A stretch of 64,000 nucleotides of DNA. Origin: Mangifera indica. Taxonomy: Eukaryota; Streptophyta; Magnoliopsida; Sapindales; Anacardiaceae. Every line of letters begins with the position of its first letter. The first letter of the stretch is position 1. The position numbers and the translations under genes were made by a program. Location: the NCBI RefSeq assembly GCF_011075055.1, contig NC_058150.1:2356001-2420000 (forward strand). Direction: 5' to 3'. Below the pieces are notes generated by a model. The model was not told where the DNA came from. It saw only the letters and a program-made list of their open reading frames with translations, and searched no databases. Below are positions 13,500 through 25,579 of the stretch, piece after piece.

Positions 13500-13513
13500 C
13501 TAGAGGTTAATAT
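13500..13513 (+). repeat. Left copy of 14-bp direct repeat flanking the plastid insert
   Basis: CTAGAGGTTAATAT occurs here and again, identically and in the same orientation, at 14565-14578, bracketing the ndhA-derived segment. Confidence 0.85.
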
Positions 13514-14564
13514 TATTTCGTTCCCGATAGTCATTTCTTTAATCAGTGGATAGGAGCATACTCTGGATCGGAATTGTGGGGAGTAGATCATTTCTACCAA
13601 TTTAAAGCCCCAATTAGTATTCTTTTTATGATATGCAGAAGTATCCTTTTAGATAATTTACATAATTTCCATTACTAATCCTTTGTGTGTTTTTTTGGTG
13701 TTCCTTCCTACTCACCCATCCTTTTTTTAATCCCCCTTTTGTAATATTTGTATTGTAATACATACAAACAATAGTAAAAACTCCATAGGATTGATCCTTT
13801 GAGTCCGCTTCAAGCCAGGATAACCAATCAACCAATCTCGGGGTAAAGGGCTTCTTCCATGTTTGTTTACTTCAGCTTAACCTTAACTCTTGTACACAGG
13901 AAATGAGACTCAACCCACTTTTACTGCAAATTTCGAAGTTGTTTTCTTTCACTCATATATAACTACCTAATTAATTTTATTAACCTAAAGAAGAAATAAA
14001 TGAATAAAAAGATGAAGATATCTATTAATTTTTTTTTTTTTTTTTGAAGGAAAAGCATAGGGAAAAGAAGAGTTTTTGTTTTAACAAATTGCACGTAGAG
14101 ATATTGATAAAACACATAAAATTAATGATATTTCATAACTAATCGATTGAGCAGCAGCTCGCAAACCACCTAAAAAGGAATATTTATTATTTGATCCATA
14201 TCCTGACATAAGAAGTCCAATAGGAGCAATACTTGAAATGACAATCCATAAAAAAATACCGATATTGAAATTAGCTAAAACAAGATGATAACTAAAAGGA
14301 ATTACTGAATAACTTAGTAGAATTGATATGACTGCTAGAGATGGTCCAATACTGAATAACCGAGTATTTCCTCTAGATGGAAGAAGATTCTCTTTCAAAG
14401 GTAGTTTTGTCCCATCGGCTAAAGCTTGAAGAATTCCCAATGGGCTAGCATATTCAGGCCCAATCCGTTGTTGGATTCCCGCAGATACTTCTCTTTCTAA
14501 CCACACAATTATGAGTACACCTATTGTGATTCCATAAAAATACCGATCATCTTTTATCTAAATT
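13514..14564 (-). pseudogene. ndhA: Nuclear plastid DNA insert (NUPT): ndhA exon 1 part plus start of its intron
   Basis: On the minus strand, roughly 14545-14090 encodes [58 protein letters not shown] and [20 protein letters not shown]. This is plastid NdhA, the membrane subunit of the NDH complex. The coding match stops at LCVLSISL, where the sequence ATATCTCTAC meets GTGCAATTTG. That is the exon 1/group II intron junction of plastid ndhA. The remaining 0.57 kb to 13514 is probably ndhA intron sequence (contiguity argument; not verified by alignment). The fragment lacks the true N-terminus and all of exon 2, so it cannot make NdhA. Several substitutions (for example ASPLG for the usual AGPLG) suggest some age. 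Confidence 0.9.
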
Positions 14565-14578
14565 CTAGAGGTTAATAT
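14565..14578 (+). repeat. Right copy of 14-bp direct repeat flanking the plastid insert
   Basis: Exact second copy of CTAGAGGTTAATAT, 1,065 bp after the first. It lies just beyond the ndhA-like part. Confidence 0.85.
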
Positions 14579-15074
14579 AATAGAAATTGCGGAAACTCAC
14601 TGCACATGCTTCATGCTTGGTTAATCTGCAGTACAATAGATTATACAGATAAAAGATATTAAGCATTATTATCTTTATCTGCCTCGAAATCTAGATAAAT
14701 AACAGATTATACAGATAAAAGATGATCTATGGCGGTCATACATGGCCCAAAATGAAGTCAAACTGATCAGAAAGCTTGCTAATCTGCAGAACAACAGATG
14801 GGTGAAGATTGATTTAGACGCTGAGGTACAAGCAAATTTGCCAAAATAAGAAGGAAACCCTCATAAAAACAAAATGTAGACTGCACAAAGAGACATACAT
14901 CTATGCAATGAAACAGAACAATTAAATTTGGGCAACTTTAGGACACATAAAATTTCTATCATTGGTTGGATCATAATTGGACCAACACAAGATGCAACTC
15001 TACATCTTAAAATTGATGTATGAATAGAATACAAATTAAGAATTTAGAAGCATGGCATTGGCATTAGCATTTTA
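14579..15074. other. Spacer with local repeats, 3' of XLG3
   Basis: Contains a 20-bp direct repeat (AGATTATACAGATAAAAGAT) at 14638-14657 and 14704-14723. A 14-bp inverted partner of GATAAAAGATGATC (14714-14727) lies at 14545-14558, at the edge of the plastid insert. Otherwise it is the presumed XLG3 3' UTR. Confidence 0.6.
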
Positions 15075-18000
15075 CTATTGCCTACCAAAGGGTGAGGAGC
15101 TCACATCTGTACTGTAAAATGAATCCTCAGCTCCACCAAAGTAGTTTTCCTCTTTCTCCTCTGCCCATTTGAGAACCTCTCTTATGTATTTAAATGCCTC
15201 ATCTACTGTCACTCGATCCCTTGCCCTAGATTGCCAGACGAAGAGCTTCTGGCCGGTAAGAGAAGCATAAAGGTCTTTGAACTTCATCGCAACATAATAG
15301 TAGGCTTGATGGGCTAATGACTGGTTGTTGTGGTGTGTCCGCACTGGACTAAAATCATTGAACCACTCACAAGTAGTTAAAGGTGAGCGATTTACCTTTT
15401 CCTCGAAAAGATCATACTTGTTGAGTATTAACACAAAAGGGGTGTCTTTGAAGCATGGGTGCTTGATCATTGTCTCAAAAAGTTCCTTGCTTTGTATCAT
15501 CTTGTTTTGAAGCAAGGCTCCACTCCCATTACTTTCTGGAGCAATCCACATTTGGTCGTAGTCACTAAGTGCGACACAGAAGACTACCACCCGAACATCT
15601 TCAAACATTTCCACCCACTTGCAGCCCTCATTCATCCCCTTCGCATTAACCCTTATAAGTTGGTATCTGAAAGAATACCAGACAAAAGAATATAGTTTAG
15701 AATTCTAATATAATTTATGGTTAATCCTGCTGCAAGGGGGCAGAATTTAGGTACATTAGTTATGAATCGAAGCTATCTCAAACAGAATGACAGTTTTTTG
15801 CACAACTTAATCCCCATTTGAAAAGAATGGTACTGAGCTTTAGGTGTTGTTGCAATACGAATGCTACAAACAGAGTACTAGTGAGAACAAATTTCTCATC
15901 TATGACTATGACAAAAACTAACTTGGTCAGCTGCTGAGCTGGAGCTTCCAGATTGTCTGTGTAGGTTTCAGACATTGGGCTACGATCATCAAGTGAAAAT
16001 TCTATGAAGGCCAGGCCATTTCCTTGGGTAACGCCTTCTGCATAGAGAATGTCACGTTCCGAAGGTTCATATTCATTGCTTGACACTTCAACAGCCTGAA
16101 AGAAAAATAAAATTGCACATCATTAATCCATTTAACATTGAGAATGTAAACCTAAGTTTATTAAAGCCCAGTCATCATCCAGACAATCTTGGAACACTGA
16201 CATATTAGAGTCAATCCAGTAGCACTGGGATATCATTTCTGCCAAATAGAGCTCATCACGCAGAACACTATGTCCCTAAGACCGAATAATTGGGTATAAC
16301 ATTTTGACTTATAACCAATGTAATAAGGTCTTGACCCAGTCAAAGGCCCTGCCAGGGTCCTTCGCGATCTGACAGGTTGGACCACACCACAACACTGTTT
16401 TAATATATCTATATTTACAATATATCACAAATGAAACTTGTGATCTTAAGGTGTTATACCATGATTTGCAAATGCTGGGACTCATGCCCAAGTCCCAGCA
16501 TTTGAAAAAAGCATGTTGGCACCAATTCAAATAATTTCTATTAACAACCTTTGCTGATGTCCTATATATTAAGTAAAATATTCTCTAAGCAATATCATAA
16601 CACAAGGGAAGCAAAATTTTAACAATTTAGAAAAGCTCCAAATATGATATAAAGCACAACTTTATGAACAAATCATTCTTATAGAAGCCTTAATCGCATC
16701 ATGAACACTCAGTAGCCAGTAAAGAACTCTAATTCCCCCAAATCGGTCCACCAGAGATAATCCCCTCAGTCGATATAAACTTTAATTGGGTAAGAGAAAC
16801 CATACAATAACAGATAATTTCTTTCCAAGACATGGAACTCAAAAGCTAAATTGCAGAAAGCATGCCTAAGAATCTAAAACAAACAGACAAAAGAACAAAC
16901 ACATCAGCAAAATAACACACAATTAATTCCCAGACAGGGAATGGTAACAAATAGAAGACATGAGTTCCAGAAAAGGCCAGGTCCATAGGCCCAGAGCCAT
17001 ATCACCTACTCATGATTACAGGGTCAAGGGAGAGGTTACATGTTTAAGCTCATGAGGCTGAAAGAGCAATATTTCCACAATGAGGAGAGAAAAACAAGAT
17101 TGGTGGAAGGCTTTCCACATGAGCTCAGGTTGTCCCATTGAAGATAAGTGTTATTAAGTTAAACAAACAGCAATGGTAAATGTTCGCAATTGTGAAGCTT
17201 ATATAGGTAAATATTGAATGCCAAGGCAGTATGAATATACCCGGCTTAAGAAGTACTCTGCAACATCTGGGAGGAAGTGGAGCTCATCTTTTCTTCTATA
17301 TGTTTCTTGTATGGCAGGATCCTTCCAAACCTCATCAACTAAAGGAGCATACTCACGTGTTGCTGCTGGAAAAAATGCATCCAAATCTCCAGTGGCTATA
17401 ATGTCAAGCAACCAGTCAGAGAAATGCTTCAACCTTGGGTTGATGGAATAGATACACTGACTAGATTCGCTGGGTTCAACTGCTCCACCTGAAATAAGAT
17501 TTAGGTAATGTATTACACACTGGAAACACAAATTGTGTCAAGCAATTGGATTGCTATCTTTCACAATTTCAACAGGATTATGTGCAGTATCATATTAGAC
17601 TGCAAATGGCAAAAAGAAGGAACAAAAACAAAAAGAACAAACTCTTCATATCACACATAGATTTGACAGTAATTGTAACTAGATTGTATGTTATTCTCGA
17701 AAATTTCCAGCATGCAAAGTCAGCAACTTAACCAACTATGGCCGCATTACTTGTCATGTGATGGAATAATGTAAGAAAGTCTATTACAAGGCAAAAGCCA
17801 AACATAATTTCAAATAACAATGTGATGACTTCGATAAAACATTAATGTTACTGCTTATACTCTTACAAATTTACACTCCAAATTTCATAATTTCAAATAA
17901 ATTTCTATCTTTTCCTGGGATATTGATACTTTACTTTTTTAATCACCAAATACTTAAAGTTGATGTAGTTTTCTGCCTCAAAGTATCTGCCTGAATTGAA

Positions 18001-21000
18001 ATAAAAAACCTTGAGTAACACGACACTTTGAAACTATAATGTCTCGAAACCCAACCACCAATTACTTAACTAAAGCTTCTCCAAACTACCATGATATGAT
18101 GTATAAACATGCTCACAACTATGATTTGTACCACTTATATTAAAATTTGCTCTGAAACACTCAAGAATACAACAGTAGTCTCCACTCATGTATCTTGAAC
18201 TAGCAATTTCAGGAAAAATCAAGGGTGCTATACAAAATTTGGTATAAACTATAGTGTTCTTTCAGAAGCAAAGACTCTTTAAAGCAAATAAAACATAATA
18301 TATAATATACTATATATTCTTGAAATTACAAATAAAATGGATGTGCTCATATACACAAAATGTCCACGTCTTAATTTTATGAGATCCCATGTCCACCACT
18401 CCGTGTCAATGTAGAGACATGAGACATGTAAACATGGTGAATCATAAGCTATTAATAATTGCAATTTGCCTAGACATCAATACCAAGGTCAGAATCACAT
18501 CCATTGCTGCAGTTTACTAAAACAAAATTTTCATGCCATTAAAACTGCATGCACTATACTCTGGTTTAAAAAGTATAGACAGTTCTTACACTTAAAGAGT
18601 TTCATTTGACTTGAGAGCTTGTGCTACCATTCACATATCTCCAGTACAATAATATTTACACAGTTTTGCAATTCCTCCAAATTAGATAAAGCTAAACCAA
18701 GGTCAGCTCGATATTGGAAAAAAAGTTAAGAAAGAGAAATAAATAACAGAAAGGGACCAATGAAAATTGATGGAGTAGGCAGGGCTGCAAAAATGAAAAC
18801 TGGGATGTCTACTCAGTTCATAAAACTACCTTTGATGAACCTCATCATGCACTGTCTTAAGCTTCAAACAGACTTCCACTTCTATAGTGATTTGACTTTT
18901 TTTCATGGAAATCTTTACAAGCATGCAAGCCAAGGCAGAATTGAAACTATAACAAAATATCCTATTTCACAAATCATTTTGCATCAGAAGTTGTTATCTA
19001 TCAGCAAAAGAATTTCCAAACACAGAAAGGTTTATGAATATTACTATTACAAACAAACTCTATAGCAAAGTTTTTGGTTATATTTGAATTCAATACTATG
19101 ATATCATAGAAGATAAATGTAAATGTACAGACAGTTCTGCAGGAGTAGTTTTAACCAGATGTTAACAATGTATGATTCTTAATAATTTTAGAGCCAAATT
19201 GACTGATTATAGATCTGCTCTCCTGTAATATAACCAGAAAGAGGAAAGAAGTGGAAAAAAAAATGAGACAAAATCTTTGTTCTTGTTTGATTTATAAGTT
19301 GCGGCTGACGAGGAATATTATTACTTATCAGTCAATTTAACATGCACTAGGAAATATATAAATTTGCAATATTACCTGCTTCAGAATTTTGCTCATGGGA
19401 ACCTAGTGCTTTCATTTTAGATATGGCCTCCTCCTCAAAGCGCTCTCGTCCATCTAGCAAAATGCTGAGATATCGATACATATTGCTCTGTATCATTAAC
19501 TTAATATCCTGTAATTCTTCCACACTAAAATTGTTCCCATATAAAAATTTGGCCTGTGGAATGAGAAATTATGAGAAAAAGAAAATTATTGTCTACATAA
19601 ACAAAACACTGAAATAAATATAATTCCAGTGGAGGAATAAAAAGGACGTTGAGAAAATGCTTGTGCAGCAACTTAACAAATAATTTATTATGGTCCAATA
19701 TCCATGAGAAAATTCAGTGGAAATTAATAATATGAAATATTAGTAATGTTAAAATATAGATATAAATATAGAAACCTGCATGAATTGCAAACAGAGAAAC
19801 CTAAGCTTGATTAGAAGTTCACAATATGTAAGTGTTCATATATCTTGGCTACCAACATTTCTAATATACACATGAAAAGTGCTTATGGCAGTTTAGACTG
19901 TTGGGATCATACAATAGGATAGCAATAATTCTTCAAAGTCGTCAGCAAAACTAGAATCAAAATAGTTTATATAGCAATTGAAATATCAAGACTGTGTTAT
20001 GTAGTATAATCTTCTCTGACTGTCATATAACTGGTGCACATCTTAAGTCCATGAGATTGCAATTACTACTAAAAACTGTAAGAAAAAGCAAGGCTCCAGT
20101 AAAAGCAGCAAATAAGAAGGCACATACCTGCTTGAAAATTGTGCTGGTCCCAGAGCCATGAATCCCAAGAAGAAGCAGCTTCTGAACCCTTTTCTGCTCC
20201 CGATAATTTGTCACAGTGGTATAATTACTAGCCTGATCTCTTGGTCCATGAGATTGACCATGGGGCACAGGCAAAGAGAACAAGGTACAGACAAACCGTG
20301 TCGTTGCCTGTCTAGCAAAGAGAAAATCCAAAATGTATCGACTTTTCACAACCTAAATTTACACTTTGTGCAGATTTTAACAAGGAGTTCTCCAGTACAT
20401 ACCTTCTCCCAGATGTTTCCCCTAATGTTATTCTGACCCTCTTCCTCATAACGACCATCATCATAAACCCAAAAGTGTGTGTCACGTGGGCACTGTACAT
20501 TGGCTAGCTGAAATAAAAACAAAACAGGTATCACTTTTAGAGAATTGAAAGAACCAAACTTTATAGGCTAAGCACTTGTAATATGGAACATGGAGACAAT
20601 TCCTCGATATTCACAACCTCAAAATGGTTATAAAACAAAATGCTTATGTTGCAAGCATAGTGTATACAACTTTGATATAAAAGGGCATGTGATAACCCCT
20701 AACAAAAATAACAGTCACTTATTAGTTGGATCCTATTAACATCAACTACATTTCTTTTCTAGTTAACCCAAAACAACAAAACTGGGACCCGGTCAACGTG
20801 GGTGGTGCATAATACTGTGTATCAGAAAAGAGTCAGGGTATAACAATTTGGAGCCCAAGGAATAAATAAGAAATCTTAAAACCAAGTGAAAATGAATCGA
20901 AGAGATGATATTAATTAAAGAAACAAAGACCTCACCTTTAGCACCCTCCTTTCTAGTTTTGTAATTTCTCGCCCATTGATAAAACTTCAGTGTTCCCATT

Positions 21001-22135
21001 GCTTGCATGGGGGCTAAGTTTCCCCATGAAATTTAAGTTTGAACTAATAATTTTATCAGGTCTTTCACCTTCCTGTCAAATCAACATGCAGACTTTTAAA
21101 TTAATTCCTGCTTCAAAAGTAGCAAAGATGTTTCTTGACACATAAAATTGGATATAGACCCACCTTTCCCCAAAGACCAGATTCCTTGTCATACCAATAT
21201 CTACCAGGCTTCAACTTCCGTGGAGGTAAAGGACATCCAAGCAATTCTGCCATCTCTTCTGGCTTTAGGGGGAACCCATTAACAATTAGCTGCTCCGGCC
21301 GAAGCTGGTTAGCAGAACATTCTTTCTCTGCTTTCATAATCTGTTTAACTTCCAAGGGGCTGAGCAGCCGGGTTAAAACCCTTGAATGCTTACCCAACTT
21401 TAATCGTTTTGATTCATCAATTGGCTCACCAATGCATGTCACACATTTACGCCCTTCTGGCATCGATCCCATTGCTCGAAGTACACAGTTACTGCAATAC
21501 TTTGCATCACAGACCAGACATGACTCCTTAGTTTCCCACTTCCCTTTTCCACAACGATAACAAACCCTTCTTTTCTTTCTTTTCTTTTCTTTTGAAATCC
21601 CAACAAACTCAGGATAAACTGGTCCCTCAGCATCAACCTTTTTACTCTCAGATCTATCAATGGTAGTAAATGTAACAACTTGCACCCTCCTTCCTTCATT
21701 CACTTGCTTTGGAGGGTTACTTGGAGGATTGTGAATGGAACCAGGAGAAGCCGAAGGTGAGGCCGAAGAAAAATCAGGGTTTTGCAAGACAGACACTACT
21801 GACTCTGAGCTTGCTGATAACCTTGGACTCTGAGTGGGTGAACCTGTGACACCACCAGCTATATGAGATACTGGCAGAGGAATTGGTTCAAACACTGGGG
21901 CACTTGCATTAGCAACTAATCTTTGTGATTCGGAAAGGGGTTCTGAGGTTGGAATTGTACAAGTGTTCACATCGAGGGGTTCAACTCTAGGAACATCATA
22001 AGGAACCAGAGGACCCTTGTACTCCATAGCTATTGAGTAATCAAGAGAAGAATCTTCAGGTAGAGAAGCACCTGGAGGAAGCATCTTCTTCGCCAATTCT
22101 TTCCAGCTCTCTACGTCCCTTTGTTCCATTTTCAC
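15075..22135 (-). CDS. XLG3: Extra-large G protein 3 (atypical Galpha), one base missing in exon 2
   Basis: Eight coding exons: 22135-21164, 21072-20936, 20507-20403, 20307-20128, 19553-19376, 17488-17241, 16095-15923, 15666-15075; about 861 residues when the frame is repaired. The N-terminal half has a basic nuclear signal (KEKKRKKRR, about 182-190) and a Cys-rich cluster ([15 protein letters not shown] to CVTCIG, 192-235). The C-terminal half is a Galpha fold with a degenerate P-loop GIHGSGTST (about 453) and an NKYD nucleotide motif. XLGs pair with Gbeta-gamma and act in hormone, root and immune signalling at the plasma membrane and nucleus. The order [19 protein letters not shown] at the start and the motif set match XLG3. 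Exon 2 is 137 bp, where flanking phases require 138; the frame breaks near 20985. The start could also be Met3 (22129). Confidence 0.93.
16469..16504. other. Perfect 14-bp inverted repeat in an XLG3 intron
   Basis: CAAATGCTGGGACT at 16469-16482 is the exact reverse complement of 16491-16504, with an 8-base loop. It lies in the intron between the exons ending at 17241 and starting at 16095. Confidence 0.85.
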
Positions 22136-23300
22136 TACAATAACCTCTAACTACTAAATCTCCAAATAAGGAATAAAACTCGTCTTAAATATCACTGATA
22201 TGGTACAAAAAGCTTTTTCTGAGTAAATTACGAGCTTAGAACAACTTGAAGCTTCATACAACAACAGCAAAAGAGAAAAATGCCAATATCAGAAATACCG
22301 AAGACAAAAATAAAATAACCAGAGCAACAAAGTTGAAAAAAAAAAAAAAAAAAAACTCTAGGAGCTTCCTAATTATTTAGACTTGCAATGTAACTTAGAA
22401 ATAGTCCAAGCAGCCGCATCCTTTAAATGCCGTCAAATTAGAAGCAATAATTAACAAATTGATCTAATTCAACTGAAATTAAACCAAATTCACTCATTCA
22501 AACCACAAATAAATTGAATCAAAACACAGTCTAAAGGGCGGTTTTTCAACTAGATACAAAAACCAAATCCACTATGTAAAGCAGCATGTAAGACTACTCA
22601 GCTCAACTACACAATCGCCATGTAAGATCATATCAACTTACATTCCAATAAGAAGCATCCAGTTGGTGCCAAAACAAAAATAAAAATCAAACTTTTAAGA
22701 GTCCAAGCACGACTTTTCAGGTCAAAAGATAATATTAAACCAAATCATAACAGTCAAACATAACAACCACCTGTAATCACATAATTAAACGCTCCAAACA
22801 AAGACATTTACAAAAGTCCAAACATTGAAAAAAAAAATCAGAGTCAAACAAACAAAAAGCCCTAGAAATTCATGAACCAAGACGTTCAAACAAAGATTCA
22901 ATCATAAACAACCTCCCCTACCTGCCCAAAAAGCAAAGAATTAAAAAGAAGTATGAAAGACTAAAAAAATGATTGAAAAAATCTCTTTTGAAGTAAACTT
23001 GAGACTTTCTAAAGAGAAAGACAAAGAGAGTTACCTGGAAAAAGAGCCAAAAAAAAAAAATGAAAGCGAATCTGGTAAGATAAGAAATGAAGCTTGAAAA
23101 AAAAGAAGGAAAAGCAGAAGAAACAAAACAAATACACTTGGCTTTTCGAGTTTCTTTCCAGAAGCCCGAACCCAAAAACACAAAAAGCCTACAAGTCTCT
23201 CTGCAATTAAGACGCTGCTCTCTTTGTTCGAAATAAATCTCAGAAAAACTACAACACTAACAAAAATAAAGTATAAAAAGTTTTGACGATTCAGTGAAAA
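22136..23300 (-). promoter_or_regulatory. XLG3 5' leader and promoter region
   Basis: No protein-like frame. A pyrimidine-rich (minus-strand) segment at about 22920-23290 fits a 5' UTR exon with a donor near 23033 (GGTAAC on the minus strand). The leader intron would then end just before 22135. A poly-A tract lies at 22337-22355. Confidence 0.45.
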
Positions 23301-23792
23301 CCACAGCTAGTGAAAACGATGAGGTGGGGTCCACGTGTATAGCTTCTTACATAAGTGGTGATGAAAGGGACAGGTGAGGAGGACAGAGCGTGTACAACAC
23401 GCACTCGAGGTATATATTTGAAAAGGTTTGAAAGACACAGAGTGTAGTCTTTCTGTGTACGCGCAGTTGAAGAGGGTGTGTTTGGAGGAAAAGAAAATAA
23501 AATTAATAATGAAGTGAGACTGAAGATGGTCAGAAGTTTGGATTGAGTAGTACTGTAGTAGAGATGCTAAATTATTAAGCTTGCACTTTAATGGCCTCAA
23601 AATGGCCGACCTGTAATTAATGAATACAGTATTCTTATAGTACACTCTACCCCAAATCCAAGTAATGTCACTGTAATTCAATCTTGATCAAGGGTTTAAT
23701 TATTGTTAGATTGTAATTGAATCAAATTCGAATTTATTTGAATTTAAATTTAATTTAATTTATATATAATAAAGTTCGAGTTTAAGTTCAAA
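23301..23792. other. Intergenic upstream of XLG3
   Basis: Presumed XLG3 promoter. Nothing further was recognised. Confidence 0.4.
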
Positions 23793-24411
23793 CTCATTAA
23801 GCTCATTATGCGTTAGCTTGAATTTAGCTTGAGTTTGACTCTACTCGTTTTAAATTCGAACTTTTATTTAATTTATTATTAAAACGATATTGTTTTAATA
23901 TATATTATTCAAAACGATATTATTTTGTATCAAAATTTTTAATTTATAAACTTTGATGAGCAAACTCAAGTTCAAAAATATTGGCTCGAACTTGAGCTCA
24001 AGCTTGCTCGAGTTTACTTAAAGTTGGCTCCTTTCGAGTTTGAATTTAAATTCGAATAAGCTCAATTCGAATCAACTTTGTACTCAACCCAACTTTATCA
24101 AGCTCAATAAATCATTATGTTTGAGTTTGAACTTAGCTCGAGTTTGACTCTATTCGTTTTGAATTATAATTTTTAATTAATTCATTATTAAAATAATATT
24201 TTTTTAATATATATTGGCCAAAACAACATCATTTTGTATCAAAAATTTTAATTTACAAACTTTGACAAGCAAACTCAAGCTTAAAAATATTGGCTCGAGC
24301 TTGAGCTCAAGCTTGTTCAAATTTACTTAAAGTAACTCGTTTCGAGTTTAAATTTAAATTTGAATAAATTCAATTCGAATATAATTTTATATTCAACCCA
24401 ACTTTATCACT
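23793..24411. repeat. Tandem dimer of a ~305-bp TTCGAG/GCTCGAG-rich repeat
   Basis: Two diverged copies follow each other (about 23793-24097 and 24098-24411). Each contains AGTTTGACTCTA/T, an AAACGATATT- or AAATAATATT-type core, TTTTGTATCAAAA, CTTGAGCTCAAGCTTG, and ends in CAACCCAACTTTATCA. The parts resemble the GAGCTCGAGCTC/AACGACGTCGTT-type element at 49546-49882, so this is probably a decayed relative. Confidence 0.75.
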
Positions 24412-25579
24412 TTCACTTTACGTCCACTCCGTTCCACATTTATGGTACCTTTGTACTCAGGATCTTTTGAAAGAGTATTGCCTATTTTCTCAAATAAAAC
24501 CCAAACAAAAGTTTTCACGTAATAGTTTAAATAGTAATAGAGGTTTTTATGTGCGAAAGGTATCTAAGATTAAATTTATAATTTATAATTGTTATAACAT
24601 CAATTATTAGATTTAAATTTTTAATTATTTAATATAATTGATTCGATTCTAATTGATGATTCAGTTTGGATGAAATTTCTAACTCAAAAAAAAATTTTAA
24701 CTAATGATAATTTAAAGATTATTTTCGTATTAGACTATTCTTTTCTCTCTCATTTGTATTTATTAGAGTAATTGAGAATAACGTTATCAATATGCAAATA
24801 AAAGCTTAATAACGTTACCTAATTTGTTATATCTGAGTGGATTGTCACATTTTTACTCTATTATATTTATTCTTATATATAGATATACTTAAAAGAATGT
24901 ACATATAGTTTTATTGTTAATTAATTTTATTATAATTAAATTATAATTTTTTAATATTTAAAATAAAATTATCTTTTATATTATTTATACCAAAATCTTT
25001 AATTGTTTTTATATTATCTTTAATAATAAAAAATTATTGAAATTTTTGATTACTTCTAAGCAAAAGCCCTTGAGATTAGAATAATTAAGCACACAAAATG
25101 AGTTATCATTTCTCACATGGATGCATATTTATTCATGTTAGTGTCCAAATTACTGTACTTCATCCCTTACAACCATTTCATCGAAATTGTTTCACATGAC
25201 ATGTCTCACATCCATTATCTTATTCGTCACCATTTTGGCATCACCATCCTCGTCAACACGTCGGAGAGCTCCGGCGTAGATGCTTCGGCAAATAGAATTT
25301 TATTTGCCAAAGCTCGAATTGGACATTATGGAGGCTCGAATCCTCTCTTACCTTCGCTTGCCTGCCATACAATCTCAATGAGTTCTCTTCGAGCATCTAC
25401 GCCAACCTGTGGAGAATTAGCATGTAAGTTTGTACAGGACAAATCAAACCTTAACTCCATTAAAGTACTGATAAATTAAAATGCATTAATTATTTAAATG
25501 TCATTTTATTTTCCAATTTTATTTTGTCGATGTACAACCACAACTTAATTATCCTTGTAGTCATCGGCTTATCGCCATC
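24412..25579. other. AT-rich intergenic; one unassigned open frame
   Basis: Mostly low-complexity AT. An open frame of 120 codons at 25117-25479 (+) lies in the only GC-richer patch. It contains the inverted pair GGCGTAGATGCT (about 25268) and AGCATCTACGCC (about 25393). I do not recognise a protein in any frame. Confidence 0.5.

Noticed and set aside
14081..14506. 141-codon open frame identical in type to NdhA, as a working gene
   Set aside because: It is an internal piece of plastid ndhA that runs into the group II intron and lacks both termini; it is an inert plastid insert.
21135..21560. 141-codon plus-strand frame
   Set aside because: Antisense to the Cys-rich region of XLG3 exon 1.
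25117..25479. 120-codon plus-strand frame as a gene
   Set aside because: No recognisable domain in any frame, no splice or promoter context, and an internal inverted repeat; left as unassigned.
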